Positions 17,966 to 26,361 of a stretch of 64,000 nucleotides of DNA are shown here, piece after piece. The translations under genes and the position numbers were made by a program. The notes under the pieces are model-generated. The model was not told the DNA's origin. It did no database searches and saw only the letters and a list, made by a program, of their open reading frames with translations. Position 1 is the first letter of the stretch, and each line of letters begins with the position of its first letter. Source of the stretch: Streptomyces sp. NBC_01754 (lineage in GTDB: Bacteria; Actinomycetota; Actinomycetes; Streptomycetales; Streptomycetaceae); NCBI RefSeq assembly GCF_035918015.1, contig NZ_CP109132.1:5394001-5458000 (forward strand). Reading direction: 5' to 3'.

Positions 17966-18464
17966 AACTCACAGCCATGGCCGCGGCCGATCACCGGTCC
18001 TCGGTGCACGCGAACAGCGACGACCCCGCTGAGCAACTCGCGTGGAGCCGGCTGACCGCACGGCACGGTGACCGACTCGGCGAGATCATGGACGAGTACG
18101 GCTGGCCGACGGCGGAAGACGTCGGCAACGAGGCCGCACGCGCGGCATGGCTGATCGCTCAGCACGCCGACCGGCAGCTCGACGTCCAGCGACGCGCTCT
18201 CCACCTGGTGCGGCAGGCGGTGTCGGCACGCTCGGCCGGCCACGTGATCTGGCCTTTCTGCGCGACCGTACGCTGACCAACGAGGGCCGCAGGCAGATCT
18301 ACCTTTGATCTTGGCCGGTGCTCCGGTGTTCACGCCGGGGGTGTAGGCCATGGCACTCAGATCGCCGGCGTGAATGACGGGCACCGGTCCCGTGGCCCTG
18401 CGAAGAGCCCGAACGCATGGACCAGCTCCGCGCGGAAGTCGGCATCGAGCCCTTCGACGAGTAG
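17950..18464 (+). pseudogene. DUF6624 gene remnant, frameshifted and interrupted
   Basis: Pieces of a DUF6624 protein are readable in order: LAEELTAMAAADH, DEYGWPTAEDVGNEAARAAW with LIAQHADRQLDVQRRAL, then in another frame RDLAFLRDRTLTNEGRRQIY, then GTQIAGVNDG, then APVPWPCEEPERMDQL to EVGIEPFDE and a TAG at 18462. The first shift is near 18240. A 49-nt insert (18303-18351) separates QIY from GTQ and introduces a stop. A last base is missing near 18380. The 5' end abuts the truncated end of tnpA. The function of the family is unknown to me. Confidence 0.75.
18303..18351. repeat. 49-nt insert in the DUF6624 remnant, partly an inverted copy
   Basis: The insert's reverse strand carries GGCGTGAACACCGGAGCACC, which resembles the plus-strand segment just downstream starting at GGCGTGAATGACGG (about 18365). 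On translation the reverse strand gives PGVNTGAP beside AGVNDGAP of the gene. A template-switch (quasi-palindrome) event or a scrap of a related gene would explain it. Confidence 0.5.
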
Positions 18465-18630
18465 TTCGCGATGGCCTGACACCTGTTCTCGACGGCGTCA
18501 GGCGTCCCACCGCCGCGGCCCGGCGCCGTTTGCGGCCGCCGACGCGACTCATACCGGCGCCCCAGCCGTTGACCCGGCCCGCGGAGATTCCACGTCCAGT
18601 GAGACGGTCCTTCCCGTCAGGTGGGCAGAG
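18465..18630. other. Right edge of the accessory island
   Basis: No gene is seen. The sequence between the DUF6624 remnant and the sdaA terminator has no recognisable coding frame; a weak inverted repeat around GCCTGAC/GTCAGGC (18475-18508) is the only structure. Confidence 0.35.
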
Positions 18631-18632
18631 AA

Positions 18633-18675
18633 GGCCCTGACAGCACTGAAAAAGAGAAACGCGCTGGTCAGGGCC
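18633..18675 (-). terminator. Terminator after sdaA
   Basis: GGCCCTGAC (18633-18641) pairs with GTCAGGGCC (18667-18675), and pairing continues inward (AGC with GCT) around one bulged base, 8 nt beyond the sdaA stop. The loop is A-rich on the plus strand. Confidence 0.55.
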
Positions 18676-18682
18676 CATGTAC

Positions 18683-20068
18683 CTAGCACTCGATGATGTT
18701 CACCGCGAGCCCGCCCCGCGCCGTCTCCTTGTACTTCACGCTCATGTCCGCCCCGGTCTCCTTCATGGTCTTGATGACCTTGTCGAGGGAGACCTTGTGG
18801 CTGCCGTCGCCCCGCAGCGCCATCCTCGCCGCCGTGACCGCCTTCACCGCCGCCATACCGTTGCGCTCGATGCACGGGATCTGCACGAGACCGCCCACCG
18901 GGTCGCAGGTCAGGCCCAGGTTGTGCTCCATGCCGATCTCGGCGGCGTTCTCCACCTGCTCCGGGGAGCCGCCCAGGACCTCCGCCAGGGCGCCCGCGGC
19001 CATCGAGCAGGCCGAGCCGACCTCGCCCTGGCAGCCGACCTCGGCGCCCGAGATGGAGGCGTTCTCCTTGAAGAGCATGCCGATCGCGCCGGCGGCCAGC
19101 AGGAAGCGGACCACGCTGTCTTCCTTCTCGGCGTCGGTGCAGCCGCCCGCCGCGAAGTTCATGTAGTAGTGCAGGACGGCCGGGATGATGCCCGCCGCGC
19201 CGTTGGTCGGGGCCGTCACCACCCGGCCGCCCGCGGCGTTCTCCTCGTTGACCGCCATCGCGTAGAGGGTGATCCACTCCATGGCGTGGGCCTGGGGGTC
19301 GCCCTCTGCGCGCAGCTGGCGGGCCGAGTTCGCGGCGCGGCGGCGGACCTTCAGGCCGCCGGGGAGGATGCCCTCGCGGGTCATGCCGCCGGCGACGCAC
19401 ACCTGCATGACCCGCCAGATCTCCAGGAGGCCCGCGCGGATCTCGTCCTCGGTGCGCCATGCCTTCTCGTTCTCCAGCATGAGCGAGGAGATGGACAGGC
19501 CGGTCTCACCGGCGAGCCGCAGCAGCTCGTCGCCGGTGCGGAAGGGGTGCTTGAGGACGGTGTCGTCCGGGACGATCGGGTTCTCGCCGGCGACCGCGTC
19601 CTCGTCGACGACGAAGCCGCCGCCGACCGAGTAGTACGTCTTCTCCAGGAGCGGGGCCCCGTCGCGGTCGTGGGCGAGGACCGTCATCCCGTTCGCGTGG
19701 TACGGGAGCGCCTCGCGGCGGTGCAGGACCAGCTGCTCGTCGGCGTCGAAGGGGATCTCGTGCATGCCCAGCAGACTGATGCGGCCCGAGGAGCGGATCT
19801 CCTCGACGCGTGCGTCGGCGCCCTCGACGTCGACCGTACGGGGCGACTCGCCCTCCAGGCCGAGCAGGACCGCCTTGGGGGTGCCGTGGCCGTGACCGGT
19901 GGCGCCGAGCGAGCCGTACAGCTCCACCCGTATCGAGGCGGTGTGGGCGAGCAGACCCTCGTTCTTGAGCCGGCGGGCGAACATGCGCGCCGCGCGCATC
20001 GGGCCGACGGTGTGGGAGCTGGACGGGCCGATGCCGACCGAGAAGAGGTCGAAGACCGAGAGGGCCAC
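18683..20068 (-). CDS. sdaA: L-serine ammonia-lyase (iron-sulfur type)
   Basis: A 461-aa single-chain serine deaminase converting L-serine to pyruvate and ammonia with a 4Fe-4S cluster. The N-terminal beta domain begins [20 protein letters not shown], a family hallmark. The alpha domain holds the cysteine motifs [19 protein letters not shown] and [16 protein letters not shown] that bind the cluster, and the chain ends in the conserved Cys of NIIEC. The GTG at 20068 has TTAGGAG 6 nt upstream. It follows glyA on the same strand, but a hairpin at 20155-20194 separates them, so it may be only partly co-transcribed with the glycine operon. Confidence 0.96.
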   Translation of the reverse strand: MALSVFDLFSVGIGPSSSHTVGPMRAARMFARRLKNEGLLAHTASIRVELYGSLGATGHGHGTPKAVLLGLEGESPRTVDVEGADARVEEIRSSGRISLLGMHEIPFDADEQLVLHRREALPYHANGMTVLAHDRDGAPLLEKTYYSVGGGFVVDEDAVAGENPIVPDDTVLKHPFRTGDELLRLAGETGLSISSLMLENEKAWRTEDEIRAGLLEIWRVMQVCVAGGMTREGILPGGLKVRRRAANSARQLRAEGDPQAHAMEWITLYAMAVNEENAAGGRVVTAPTNGAAGIIPAVLHYYMNFAAGGCTDAEKEDSVVRFLLAAGAIGMLFKENASISGAEVGCQGEVGSACSMAAGALAEVLGGSPEQVENAAEIGMEHNLGLTCDPVGGLVQIPCIERNGMAAVKAVTAARMALRGDGSHKVSLDKVIKTMKETGADMSVKYKETARGGLAVNIIEC

Positions 20069-20154
20069 GGGGAACTCCTAAGGGGTTGGTAGACGCCGTT
20101 GTCTGCCGGGTGGTGCGGGCGGGCCGTCGGGCCCGCAGAGCGCGGGGCAGCGAC

Positions 20155-20194
20155 GGGGGCACCGTGCTCACTGTTCAGTGTGCGCGGTGCCCCC
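20155..20194. terminator. Hairpin between glyA and sdaA
   Basis: GGGGGCACCG (20155-20164) pairs with CGGTGCCCCC (20185-20194), and the loop contains a second stem CACTG/CAGTG (20169-20173/20176-20180). It should reduce read-through from glyA into sdaA. Confidence 0.65.
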
Positions 20195-20219
20195 ACCGGT
20201 CGTGCAAACTGCGGACGGC

Positions 20220-21479
20220 CTACTTCAGGCCGGGGTACAGCGGGAACTTCTCGGCCAGCGCCGTCACCCGGGCCCTGAGGTCCCCGGCGTCGTACGACGG
20301 CTTGAGGGCGGCGGCGATGATCTCCGCGACCTCGGTGAAGTCCTCGGTGCCGAAGCCGCGGGTGGCCAGGGCCGGCGTACCGATCCGCAGGCCCGAGGTG
20401 ACCATCGGGGGACGCGGGTCGTTGGGGACGGCGTTCCGGTTGACCGTGATGCCGATCTCATGGAGCCGGTCCTCGGCCTGCTGGCCGTCCAGCTCCGAGT
20501 CGCGCAGGTCGACGAGGACCAGGTGCACGTCCGTACCGCCGGAGAGGACGGAGACGCCCACCTCGGTGACGTCCGGCTGGACCAGGCGCTCGGCGAGGAC
20601 GCGGGCGCCGTCCAGGGTGCGCTGCTGGCGCTCCTTGAACTCCTCGGTCGCCGCGACCTTGAAGGAGACCGCCTTGGCCGCGACCACGTGCTCCAGCGGA
20701 CCACCCTGCTGACCGGGGAAGACCGCGGAGTTGATCTTCTTCGCGAGCTCCTGCGTCGACAGGATGACGCCGCCGCGCGGTCCGCCCAGCGTCTTGTGCG
20801 TGGTGGTGGTGACGACGTGGGCGTGCGGCACCGGGTTGGGGTGCAGACCGGCGGCGACCAGGCCCGCGAAGTGCGCCATGTCGACCATCAGGTAGGCGCC
20901 GACCTCGTCCGCGATGCGGCGGAAGGCGGCGAAGTCGAGCCGGCGGGGGTACGCGGACCAGCCGGCCACGATCAGCCGCGGCTTCGACTCCTTCGCCAGG
21001 CGCTCGACCTCGGCCATGTCCACGACACCGGTGTCGTCGACGTGGTAAGGGACCACGTTGTACAGCTTGCCGGAGAAGTTGATCTTCATGCCGTGGGTCA
21101 GGTGCCCACCGTGGGCCAGGTTCAGGCCCATGATCGTGTCGCCCGGCTTCAGCAGCGCGAACATCGCGGCGGCGTTGGCCTGTGCACCGGAGTGCGGCTG
21201 GACGTTCGCTGCCTCGGCGCCGAACAGCGCCTTGACGCGGTCGATCGCGATCTGCTCGATCACGTCGACGTGCTCGCAGCCGCCGTAGTAGCGGCGGCCG
21301 GGGTAGCCCTCGGCGTACTTGTTCGTGAGAACGGTGCCCTGGGCCTCCATGACCGCGACCGGGGCGAAGTTCTCCGAGGCGATCATCTCGAGGGTGGACT
21401 GCTGGCGGTGGAGTTCGGCGTCGACAGCGGCGGCGACGTCCGGGTCCAGCTCGTGGAGTGAGGAATTGAGAAGCGACAT
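20220..21479 (-). CDS. glyA: Serine hydroxymethyltransferase
   Basis: A 419-aa PLP enzyme interconverting serine plus tetrahydrofolate and glycine plus 5,10-methylene-THF in the cytoplasm. The PLP lysine lies in [15 protein letters not shown], and [17 protein letters not shown] and [20 protein letters not shown] are family-typical. The length is normal. An AGGGA site lies about 8 nt before the ATG at 21479. It is 20 nt downstream of gcvH, hence in the gcvT-gcvH-glyA operon behind the glycine riboswitch, which ties glycine breakdown to serine and one-carbon supply. Confidence 0.97.
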   Translation of the reverse strand: MSLLNSSLHELDPDVAAAVDAELHRQQSTLEMIASENFAPVAVMEAQGTVLTNKYAEGYPGRRYYGGCEHVDVIEQIAIDRVKALFGAEAANVQPHSGAQANAAAMFALLKPGDTIMGLNLAHGGHLTHGMKINFSGKLYNVVPYHVDDTGVVDMAEVERLAKESKPRLIVAGWSAYPRRLDFAAFRRIADEVGAYLMVDMAHFAGLVAAGLHPNPVPHAHVVTTTTHKTLGGPRGGVILSTQELAKKINSAVFPGQQGGPLEHVVAAKAVSFKVAATEEFKERQQRTLDGARVLAERLVQPDVTEVGVSVLSGGTDVHLVLVDLRDSELDGQQAEDRLHEIGITVNRNAVPNDPRPPMVTSGLRIGTPALATRGFGTEDFTEVAEIIAAALKPSYDAGDLRARVTALAEKFPLYPGLK

Positions 21480-21499
21480 CAGGTGGTCCCTAGGGGTCT

Positions 21500-21877
21500 T
21501 TAGTTGCCGGAGAACTCGGTGTACCCGTCGGCGGAGAGCAGGTCCTTCGGCTCCTCCGTGACGCGTACCTTGAACAGCCAGCCGCCCTCGAACGGGGCGG
21601 AGTTCACCAGCGACGGGTCGTCCACGACGTCCTGGTTGGCCGCGGTCACCTCGCCGGTCACCGGCGAGTACAGGTCGCTGACCGACTTGGTCGACTCCAG
21701 CTCTCCGCAGGTCTCGCCGGCGGTCACGGTGTCACCGACCTCGGGGAGCTGGGCGTACACGACGTCACCGAGCGCGTTGGCCGCGTACTCGGTGATGCCG
21801 ATCGTGGCCACGCCGTCCTCGAGGGCCGACAGCCACTCGTGCTCCTTGCTGTACCGCAGCTGCTGGGGGTTGTTCAT
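21500..21877 (-). CDS. gcvH: Glycine cleavage system H protein
   Basis: A 125-aa lipoyl carrier protein of the glycine cleavage system. It shuttles the aminomethyl group between the P, T and L proteins. The lipoylated lysine is in [20 protein letters not shown]. The N-terminal part [16 protein letters not shown] and the rest of the fold are complete. It lies between gcvT and glyA in the riboswitch-controlled operon. The P and L proteins are not encoded in this window. Confidence 0.96.
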   Translation of the reverse strand: MNNPQQLRYSKEHEWLSALEDGVATIGITEYAANALGDVVYAQLPEVGDTVTAGETCGELESTKSVSDLYSPVTGEVTAANQDVVDDPSLVNSAPFEGGWLFKVRVTEEPKDLLSADGYTEFSGN

Positions 21878-21966
21878 GGTCTGAATTCTCCTGTACGCGG
21901 GGGAGTGCTGGTGAACGGTGGTCTTGAGGTGTGAGACGGGAATGCGTCACGTCCGGGGAGTGCGCG

Positions 21967-21983
21967 CCGGGCGCGAAGCCCGG
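21967..21983. terminator. Small hairpin between gcvT and gcvH
   Basis: CCGGGC (21967-21972) and GCCCGG (21978-21983) form a 6-bp stem with a 5-nt loop just after the gcvT stop. It is weak and more likely an mRNA processing or stability element than a full terminator. Confidence 0.4.
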
Positions 21984-21989
21984 AGGGTG

Positions 21990-23117
21990 TCACTTCTCGC
22001 GCTTGTAGAACGGCAGTGCGACGACCTTGTACGGCTCGTGCGTGCCCCGGATGTCCACGGTGACGCCCTCGGTGCCGGGGGCCGCGTACTCCGCGTCGAC
22101 GTACGCCATGGCGATCGGCTTGCCGAGCGTGGGGGAGGGGGCGCCGGAGGTGACCTCGCCGACGGTCTCGGCGCCCGAGGTGCCCACGGCGACGACGGGG
22201 AAGCCGGCCCGGGGCACCCGGCGGCCCTCGGCGACCAGGCCGACGAGCTTGCGGGGCGGAGCGGTCTCGGCGCGCTCGGAGGCCGCCCGCAGCACCTCAC
22301 GGCCCACGAAGTCCCCCTCCTTCTCGAACTTCACCAACCGGCCGAGACCGGCGTCGAACGGCGTCAGGGCGGTGGTCAGCTCGTGTCCGTACAGCGGCAT
22401 GCCCGCCTCCAGCCGCAGCGTGTCCCGGCAGGAGAGGCCGCACGGGACCAGCCCGTGGGGCGCGCCCGCCTCGGTGAGGGCCTTCCACAGCCGCTCGGCG
22501 TGCTCGGGCGCCACGAAGAGTTCAAAGCCGTCCTCGCCGGTGTAGCCGGTACGGGCGATGAGCGCCGGTACCCCGGCGACCGTGCCCGGCAGGCCCGCGT
22601 AGTACTTCAGCCCGTCCAGATCGGCGTCGGTGAGCGACTTCAGGACGGCGGGGGACTCGGGACCCTGGACGGCGAGCAGCGCGTAGGCGTCCCGGTCGTC
22701 GCGCACCTCGGCGTCGAAGCCGGTGACGCGTTCGGTGAGGGTGTCCAGGACGAGCTGGGCGTTGCCCGCGTTGGCGACGACCATGTACTCCGTCTCGTCG
22801 AGACGGTAGACGATCAGGTCGTCCAGGATGCCGCCGTCCTCGGAGACGATCATGGTGTAGCGGGCCCGGCCCGTCCCGACGGTGGCGATGTTGCCGATCA
22901 GTGCGTAGTTCAGGAAGGCGGCGGCCTGCGGTCCGGTGACGCCGATCTCGCCCATGTGGGACAGGTCGAACAGGCCGGCCCGGGTGCGGACGGCGTGGTG
23001 CTCGTCGCGCTCACTGGCGTACCGCAGGGGCATGTCCCAGCCGGCGAAGTCGGTCATGGTCGCGCCCAGCGAGCGGTGCGTCGCGTCGAGGGCGGTGAGA
23101 CGGGGGGCGGTGCTCAT
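21990..23117 (-). CDS. gcvT: Glycine cleavage system T protein (aminomethyltransferase)
   Basis: A 375-aa tetrahydrofolate-dependent aminomethyltransferase. It releases ammonia and transfers the one-carbon unit from lipoyl-GcvH to THF. MTDFAGWDMPLRY, LFDLSHMGEIGVTGP and the C-terminal PCGLSCRDTLRLEAGMPLYGHEL are family motifs. The ATG at 23117 has GGAG about 8 nt upstream and follows the tandem glycine riboswitch directly, so the gene heads the operon. Confidence 0.96.
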   Translation of the reverse strand: MSTAPRLTALDATHRSLGATMTDFAGWDMPLRYASERDEHHAVRTRAGLFDLSHMGEIGVTGPQAAAFLNYALIGNIATVGTGRARYTMIVSEDGGILDDLIVYRLDETEYMVVANAGNAQLVLDTLTERVTGFDAEVRDDRDAYALLAVQGPESPAVLKSLTDADLDGLKYYAGLPGTVAGVPALIARTGYTGEDGFELFVAPEHAERLWKALTEAGAPHGLVPCGLSCRDTLRLEAGMPLYGHELTTALTPFDAGLGRLVKFEKEGDFVGREVLRAASERAETAPPRKLVGLVAEGRRVPRAGFPVVAVGTSGAETVGEVTSGAPSPTLGKPIAMAYVDAEYAAPGTEGVTVDIRGTHEPYKVVALPFYKREK

Positions 23118-23162
23118 GGGTGCGGCTCCAGGGCATGACGGCAGAGGACGATCCCTCCCCAT

Positions 23163-23349
23163 CTGTCATCGGAACCTGAGAGGTTCGCCGGGAGCCCCTG
23201 AACGGGGTCGGCTTGCACCTTGGGTGGAGCCGCGAAACGGCCCGCTTTTCAGATCTGCCTCATCCGCGCGGTACGGGGCCTGAGAGATTCAAGGGAGGAG
23301 CTTGCTCCTTCGGCGTCCAGGTCACAGATGACCGGGACTCTCCCGCGCG
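23163..23349 (-). ncRNA. Tandem glycine riboswitch of the gcvT operon
   Basis: Reading the minus strand, the first aptamer (about 23349-23270) shows the hallmark start GGGAGAGTCCCGGTCATC, the internal GCCGAAGGAGCAAG and the closing AATCTCTCAGGC. After a short linker the second aptamer (about 23255-23163) shows CCAAGGTGCAAGCCGA, GGCGAACCTCTCAGG and closes before gcvT. Two aptamers in tandem allow glycine sensing. By analogy with known gcvT riboswitches, glycine binding should turn expression on. No clear U-tract terminator is visible, so control of translation or factor-dependent termination is likely. Confidence 0.92.
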
Positions 23350-23531
23350 GATTCGAACGGCCGGTATGCAATTGGCGGGGCCATCATCGCACGCATCACG
23401 GGAGAGTGGGGCCGGGGTACCCGACCGGAGTCCGGGCCGGCGTGCACGAGCGGAAGCGGGCGCATCGCATTACCTTTTCTTTACACTTCTCGGGCAGGTC
23501 AGGTGCGGGTGACGAAGCAGGGGGGACGGCG

Positions 23532-24287
23532 ATGACGTTGCGGCCACACGCGACGGCTGAGGGACCCGCGACGGCTGACGGATCCGCGACGGCTACGGGC
23601 CCCGCAGGGCGCGCGGAGGCCGTGGGGCCTTCGAGGGCCGCTCGCGACGCGCTGCCCGCGCAGCCGGGCGCGCCCGGGCGGGAGGTTCTCGGCCCGGGGC
23701 CGCGGGTGCGGGACCTCCGGGGCGGCCGGAGGGGGCGCTTACCGCACGCGCTGGACTTCGCCGCGGGCGATGTCGTGGTGGTCTCCGGACTGCCCGGCAG
23801 CGGCAAGTCGACGCTGATCCGGCGCACCGCGCGGGGGCGTGCCGTCGACTCCCAGGACACCCGGGACCGCTGGGCCGGTTCGCTGCCCCGCTCGGTGCCG
23901 TACGCCCTCTACCGGCCCCTCGCACGCGCCGCGCACTACTTCAGGCTGTGGGAGGCGCTGCGCGCCGGCGGATCCGTCGTCGTGCACGACTGCGGTACGC
24001 AGGCCTGGGTGCGGCGCTGGCTGGCGTGGGACGCCCGCCGGCGCGGGCACGTCCTGCATCTGGTCCTGCTGGACGTCACACCGGGCGTGGCCCGGCAGGG
24101 GCAGCGGGAGCGCGGGCGGGGGGTCTCCGGATACGCGTTCGCCCGGCACCGGCGCTCGGTCCGACGGCTGCTGCGCGACACCGGGGACGGGCTGCCGCCG
24201 CCGGGCTGCGCCTCCGCCGTACTCCTCGACCGGGCGGCGGCCGACGCGGTCGTCCACATCTCCTTCGCGGGCGCGCAAGGCGCCTGA
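23532..24287 (+). CDS. P-loop ATP/GTP-binding protein (AAA/kinase-like)
   Basis: A 251-aa protein with a Walker A motif VVVSGLPGSGKSTLIRR (about residues 80-96), followed by DSQDTRDRW and VVVHDCGTQAWVRRWLAWDA, the layout of small P-loop kinases. The first 60 residues are low-complexity with ATADG-type repeats. GGGGGA lies 6 nt before the ATG at 23532. It is divergent from gcvT and conserved at this place in Streptomyces as I recall. An AT-rich promoter patch (CTTTTCTTTACAC, 23475-23487) lies upstream. The substrate is unknown. Confidence 0.72.
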   Translation: MTLRPHATAEGPATADGSATATGPAGRAEAVGPSRAARDALPAQPGAPGREVLGPGPRVRDLRGGRRGRLPHALDFAAGDVVVVSGLPGSGKSTLIRRTARGRAVDSQDTRDRWAGSLPRSVPYALYRPLARAAHYFRLWEALRAGGSVVVHDCGTQAWVRRWLAWDARRRGHVLHLVLLDVTPGVARQGQRERGRGVSGYAFARHRRSVRRLLRDTGDGLPPPGCASAVLLDRAAADAVVHISFAGAQGA

Positions 24288-24470
24288 ACCGGCGCGGGAG
24301 TGTTCCCGCGATTCGCAGACGCACAGGGGCGGCACCGCCCTTCGGATGTCCGCGACGCGGACGCCGCCGCACCCGGCGGGACGGGCTCCCGGTCCCTGCC
24401 CCTGCCCCCGCGGCCAGGGGTCGGTCTATGGTTCTGCCGCAGGGCATGGCGAGAGAGGGACTGGGACACC

Positions 24471-25235
24471 GTGGATATTCCGGCACAGACGCATCCGCAG
24501 CAGGGATGGCCGGCCAACGAGCTCGAAGAAGTACTCACCGCCTCGTTGGGCGTGCCCGAGGCCGGCGGCCGGATCGTCGAGGTGCTCGGCCGCAGCGAGG
24601 TCTGGATCCCCCTGCCGAACGGCGGCGGGCCCGACAGCCCCGACCTGGACCTGCCGACGGTCGACATCGGCGGCGCCGCGTACGTCCCCGTGTTCAGCTC
24701 CGAGGCCCAGTTCCGGCAGGGTGCCGGCCCCGCGCTCTCCTACGCCGTCGCGCCCGCCCGCGAGTTCGCCCGGGGACTGCCCCCGCAGCTCGGCATCGCG
24801 GTCAACCCGGGCGGTGCCGTGGGCGTGCCGCTGCCTCCGCCGGCCGTCGCCGAGCTCTGCCGGTCCGGGCACAGCGTGCTGGACGGTCCGGGCGGCGGGG
24901 GCCGGGTCAGGCTCTACGAGCCCGACTGGAAGGAGGACCCCGTCGACTTCCTCGCCGCGGTGGCCGCCGAGTTCCACGGGACCGCCGTGGTGGGCACCGC
25001 CCGCCGGGCGCTGGCCAGCATCGAGGGCGGCGACCCCGTCCTCTTCGTCGCGGTCGGCTTCGCCACCTGGGACGGCGCCGGGCAGGAGGCCCCCATGGAG
25101 GCGCTGGGCCGCGCGCTCGGCCGGGTCCAGGTGCCCTGGCCGGTCAACCTCCTGCTGCTCGACGTGGCCCAGGACCCCGTCTGCGACTGGATGGTGGAGA
25201 AGGTACGGCCGTTCTACCGGCGGGAGGAGTACTGA
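24471..25235 (+). CDS. SseB-like protein 1
   Basis: A 254-aa protein related to SseB, the enhanced serine sensitivity factor of E. coli. Recognisable parts are the N-terminal NELEEVLTASLGVPEAGGRI and GGAAYVPVFSSEAQFRQGAG (the SseB core), and a C-terminal half ending VNLLLLDVAQDPVCDWMVEKVRPFY. The GTG at 24471 has GAGGGA about 10 nt upstream. It precedes a second SseB-like gene on the same strand and lies beside the serine/glycine genes, which fits the family's name, but the biochemical role is unknown. Confidence 0.75.
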   Translation: MDIPAQTHPQQGWPANELEEVLTASLGVPEAGGRIVEVLGRSEVWIPLPNGGGPDSPDLDLPTVDIGGAAYVPVFSSEAQFRQGAGPALSYAVAPAREFARGLPPQLGIAVNPGGAVGVPLPPPAVAELCRSGHSVLDGPGGGGRVRLYEPDWKEDPVDFLAAVAAEFHGTAVVGTARRALASIEGGDPVLFVAVGFATWDGAGQEAPMEALGRALGRVQVPWPVNLLLLDVAQDPVCDWMVEKVRPFYRREEY

Positions 25236-25295
25236 CCGAGGGGGTGTCGCCCGTGGTGTCGAGACGGGGCCGAGGGTGACGCATAAGCTGGTTGG

Positions 25296-25394
25296 ATGAC
25301 CACGTCGCGCCGTGTGCCCGGGGCGACATCACAGCACCGCGCGACCGGCCGAGCGGCCGGACGGCGGACCGAAGAGGGGCGGGACCCACGGTGA
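25296..25394 (+). CDS. Possible 32-codon leader ORF before the second sseB-like gene
   Basis: An ATG at 25296 opens a frame that starts MTTSRRVPGATS and ends in TGA at 25392-25394, overlapping the downstream GTG at 25391 as GTGA. TAAGCT lies 7-12 nt before the ATG, in the position of a -10 box for a leaderless transcript. The overlap would couple translation of the second SseB-like gene to this short, Arg-rich peptide. There is no homology evidence. Confidence 0.35.
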   Translation: MTTSRRVPGATSQHRATGRAAGRRTEEGRDPR

Positions 25395-26176
25395 GTGCGT
25401 CAGGCACGGCGGCGGCCGGACAGGTCGAGCACATGCTGCGCCAAGTGATCCCCGGGCGTCTCGACGCGTACGAGGCCCTGCTGCGGGCCCTGGCCGACGG
25501 CCGGGTCTGGATGCTGCTCTGGCACGGCACGGCCGGATCCCCCGACGCCCAGTACGGCAACATGGAGGTCGACGGCCTCGGTTACGCCCCGTGCGTGACC
25601 TCCGCCCAGGAGCTCTCGGCCAGTGGCTGGAACAGGTCCCACGAGCTGATCACCGGACGCGACATCGCCCGCGCGCTGTTCCCCGACCGCTGGGGCATCT
25701 GGCTCAACCCGCACGCACCCGGCGGCGGTGTGGGGATCCCCTGGCTGGACCTGCGCCGGATCGCCACCGGTCTCGACCGGATGCCCGCAGGACCGTTGCG
25801 GCTCACCGAGCCGGCCATCGAACTCCCCCATTTCTACGCCCTGTTGTCGCAGAACGCGCATCGGACCTCCACCGTCCGCTCGCTGCGCCGGGCCTGGGTG
25901 CAGCCCGCTCTCGGCGTCCCCTACCTGGCGATCGGCCTCGACCTCTACGACACGGGCCGCCCCTCCGTGGACGCGGCCCGGACGATGATGCGGCAGTCGG
26001 TCGGCGTCGTCCCCGACGGGCTGCCCGTCTCCACGGTGTCGATGTCCGACGAGTACGACCCCGTCGCGATGTGGCTGCGCGCCAACGCCCGGCCGTTCTA
26101 CGACCGCGAGGCCCACGCCGCCCCCGCGGGCCCGCCCGCCTCCGCTCCCGCTTACGGATATCCGCCGTTCCACTGA
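25391..26176 (+). CDS. SseB-like protein 2
   Basis: A 261-aa protein with the SseB N-terminal layout: LRQVIPGRLDAYEALLRALADGRVWMLLWHG, then an YGNMEVDGLGYAPCVTSAQELSASGW core, and a C-terminal half ending DPVAMWLRANARPFYDREA, parallel to the end of the preceding SseB-like protein (VCDWMVEKVRPFY). The two genes are probably an old tandem duplication. The GTG at 25391 is favoured by length; the Shine-Dalgarno is weak, and the start overlaps the stop of a short upstream frame. The tail APAGPPASAPAYGYPPF is proline-rich. Function is inferred from the family name only. Confidence 0.72.
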   Translation: MSASGTAAAGQVEHMLRQVIPGRLDAYEALLRALADGRVWMLLWHGTAGSPDAQYGNMEVDGLGYAPCVTSAQELSASGWNRSHELITGRDIARALFPDRWGIWLNPHAPGGGVGIPWLDLRRIATGLDRMPAGPLRLTEPAIELPHFYALLSQNAHRTSTVRSLRRAWVQPALGVPYLAIGLDLYDTGRPSVDAARTMMRQSVGVVPDGLPVSTVSMSDEYDPVAMWLRANARPFYDREAHAAPAGPPASAPAYGYPPFH

Positions 26177-26361
26177 ACTCCCCGATGTTTCCGGCGGGTT
26201 ACGAACCGTGGGTGGGATGTCCCCTAAGTGGCGGGTTTGTTGAGTGTCCGGGTCTCAGGTAGGTATCACCGCTATGCGGACTGTTCTCCGAGCTGCTTCG
26301 CGAATGTAGTGTTCGGCTCGTTCAAACCTCTCCACACACTGCTGACCTGGGGTGGACCCAC
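26177..26361 (+). promoter_or_regulatory. Promoter region of the oligopeptide ABC operon
   Basis: This 185-nt spacer is AT-richer near its 3' end. TAGTGT (26306-26311) is a plausible -10, about 50 nt before the start at 26362. A GGTGGA site directly precedes the start codon. No operator is obvious. Confidence 0.4.

Noticed and set aside
10508..18630. A tRNA gene or phage-type attachment site as the integration point of the island
   Set aside because: No cloverleaf or flanking direct repeats were recognised by eye; the precise ends stay undefined.
23213..23512. A 99-codon frame upstream of the P-loop gene
   Set aside because: It runs through the glycine riboswitch on the opposite strand and has no coding signature.
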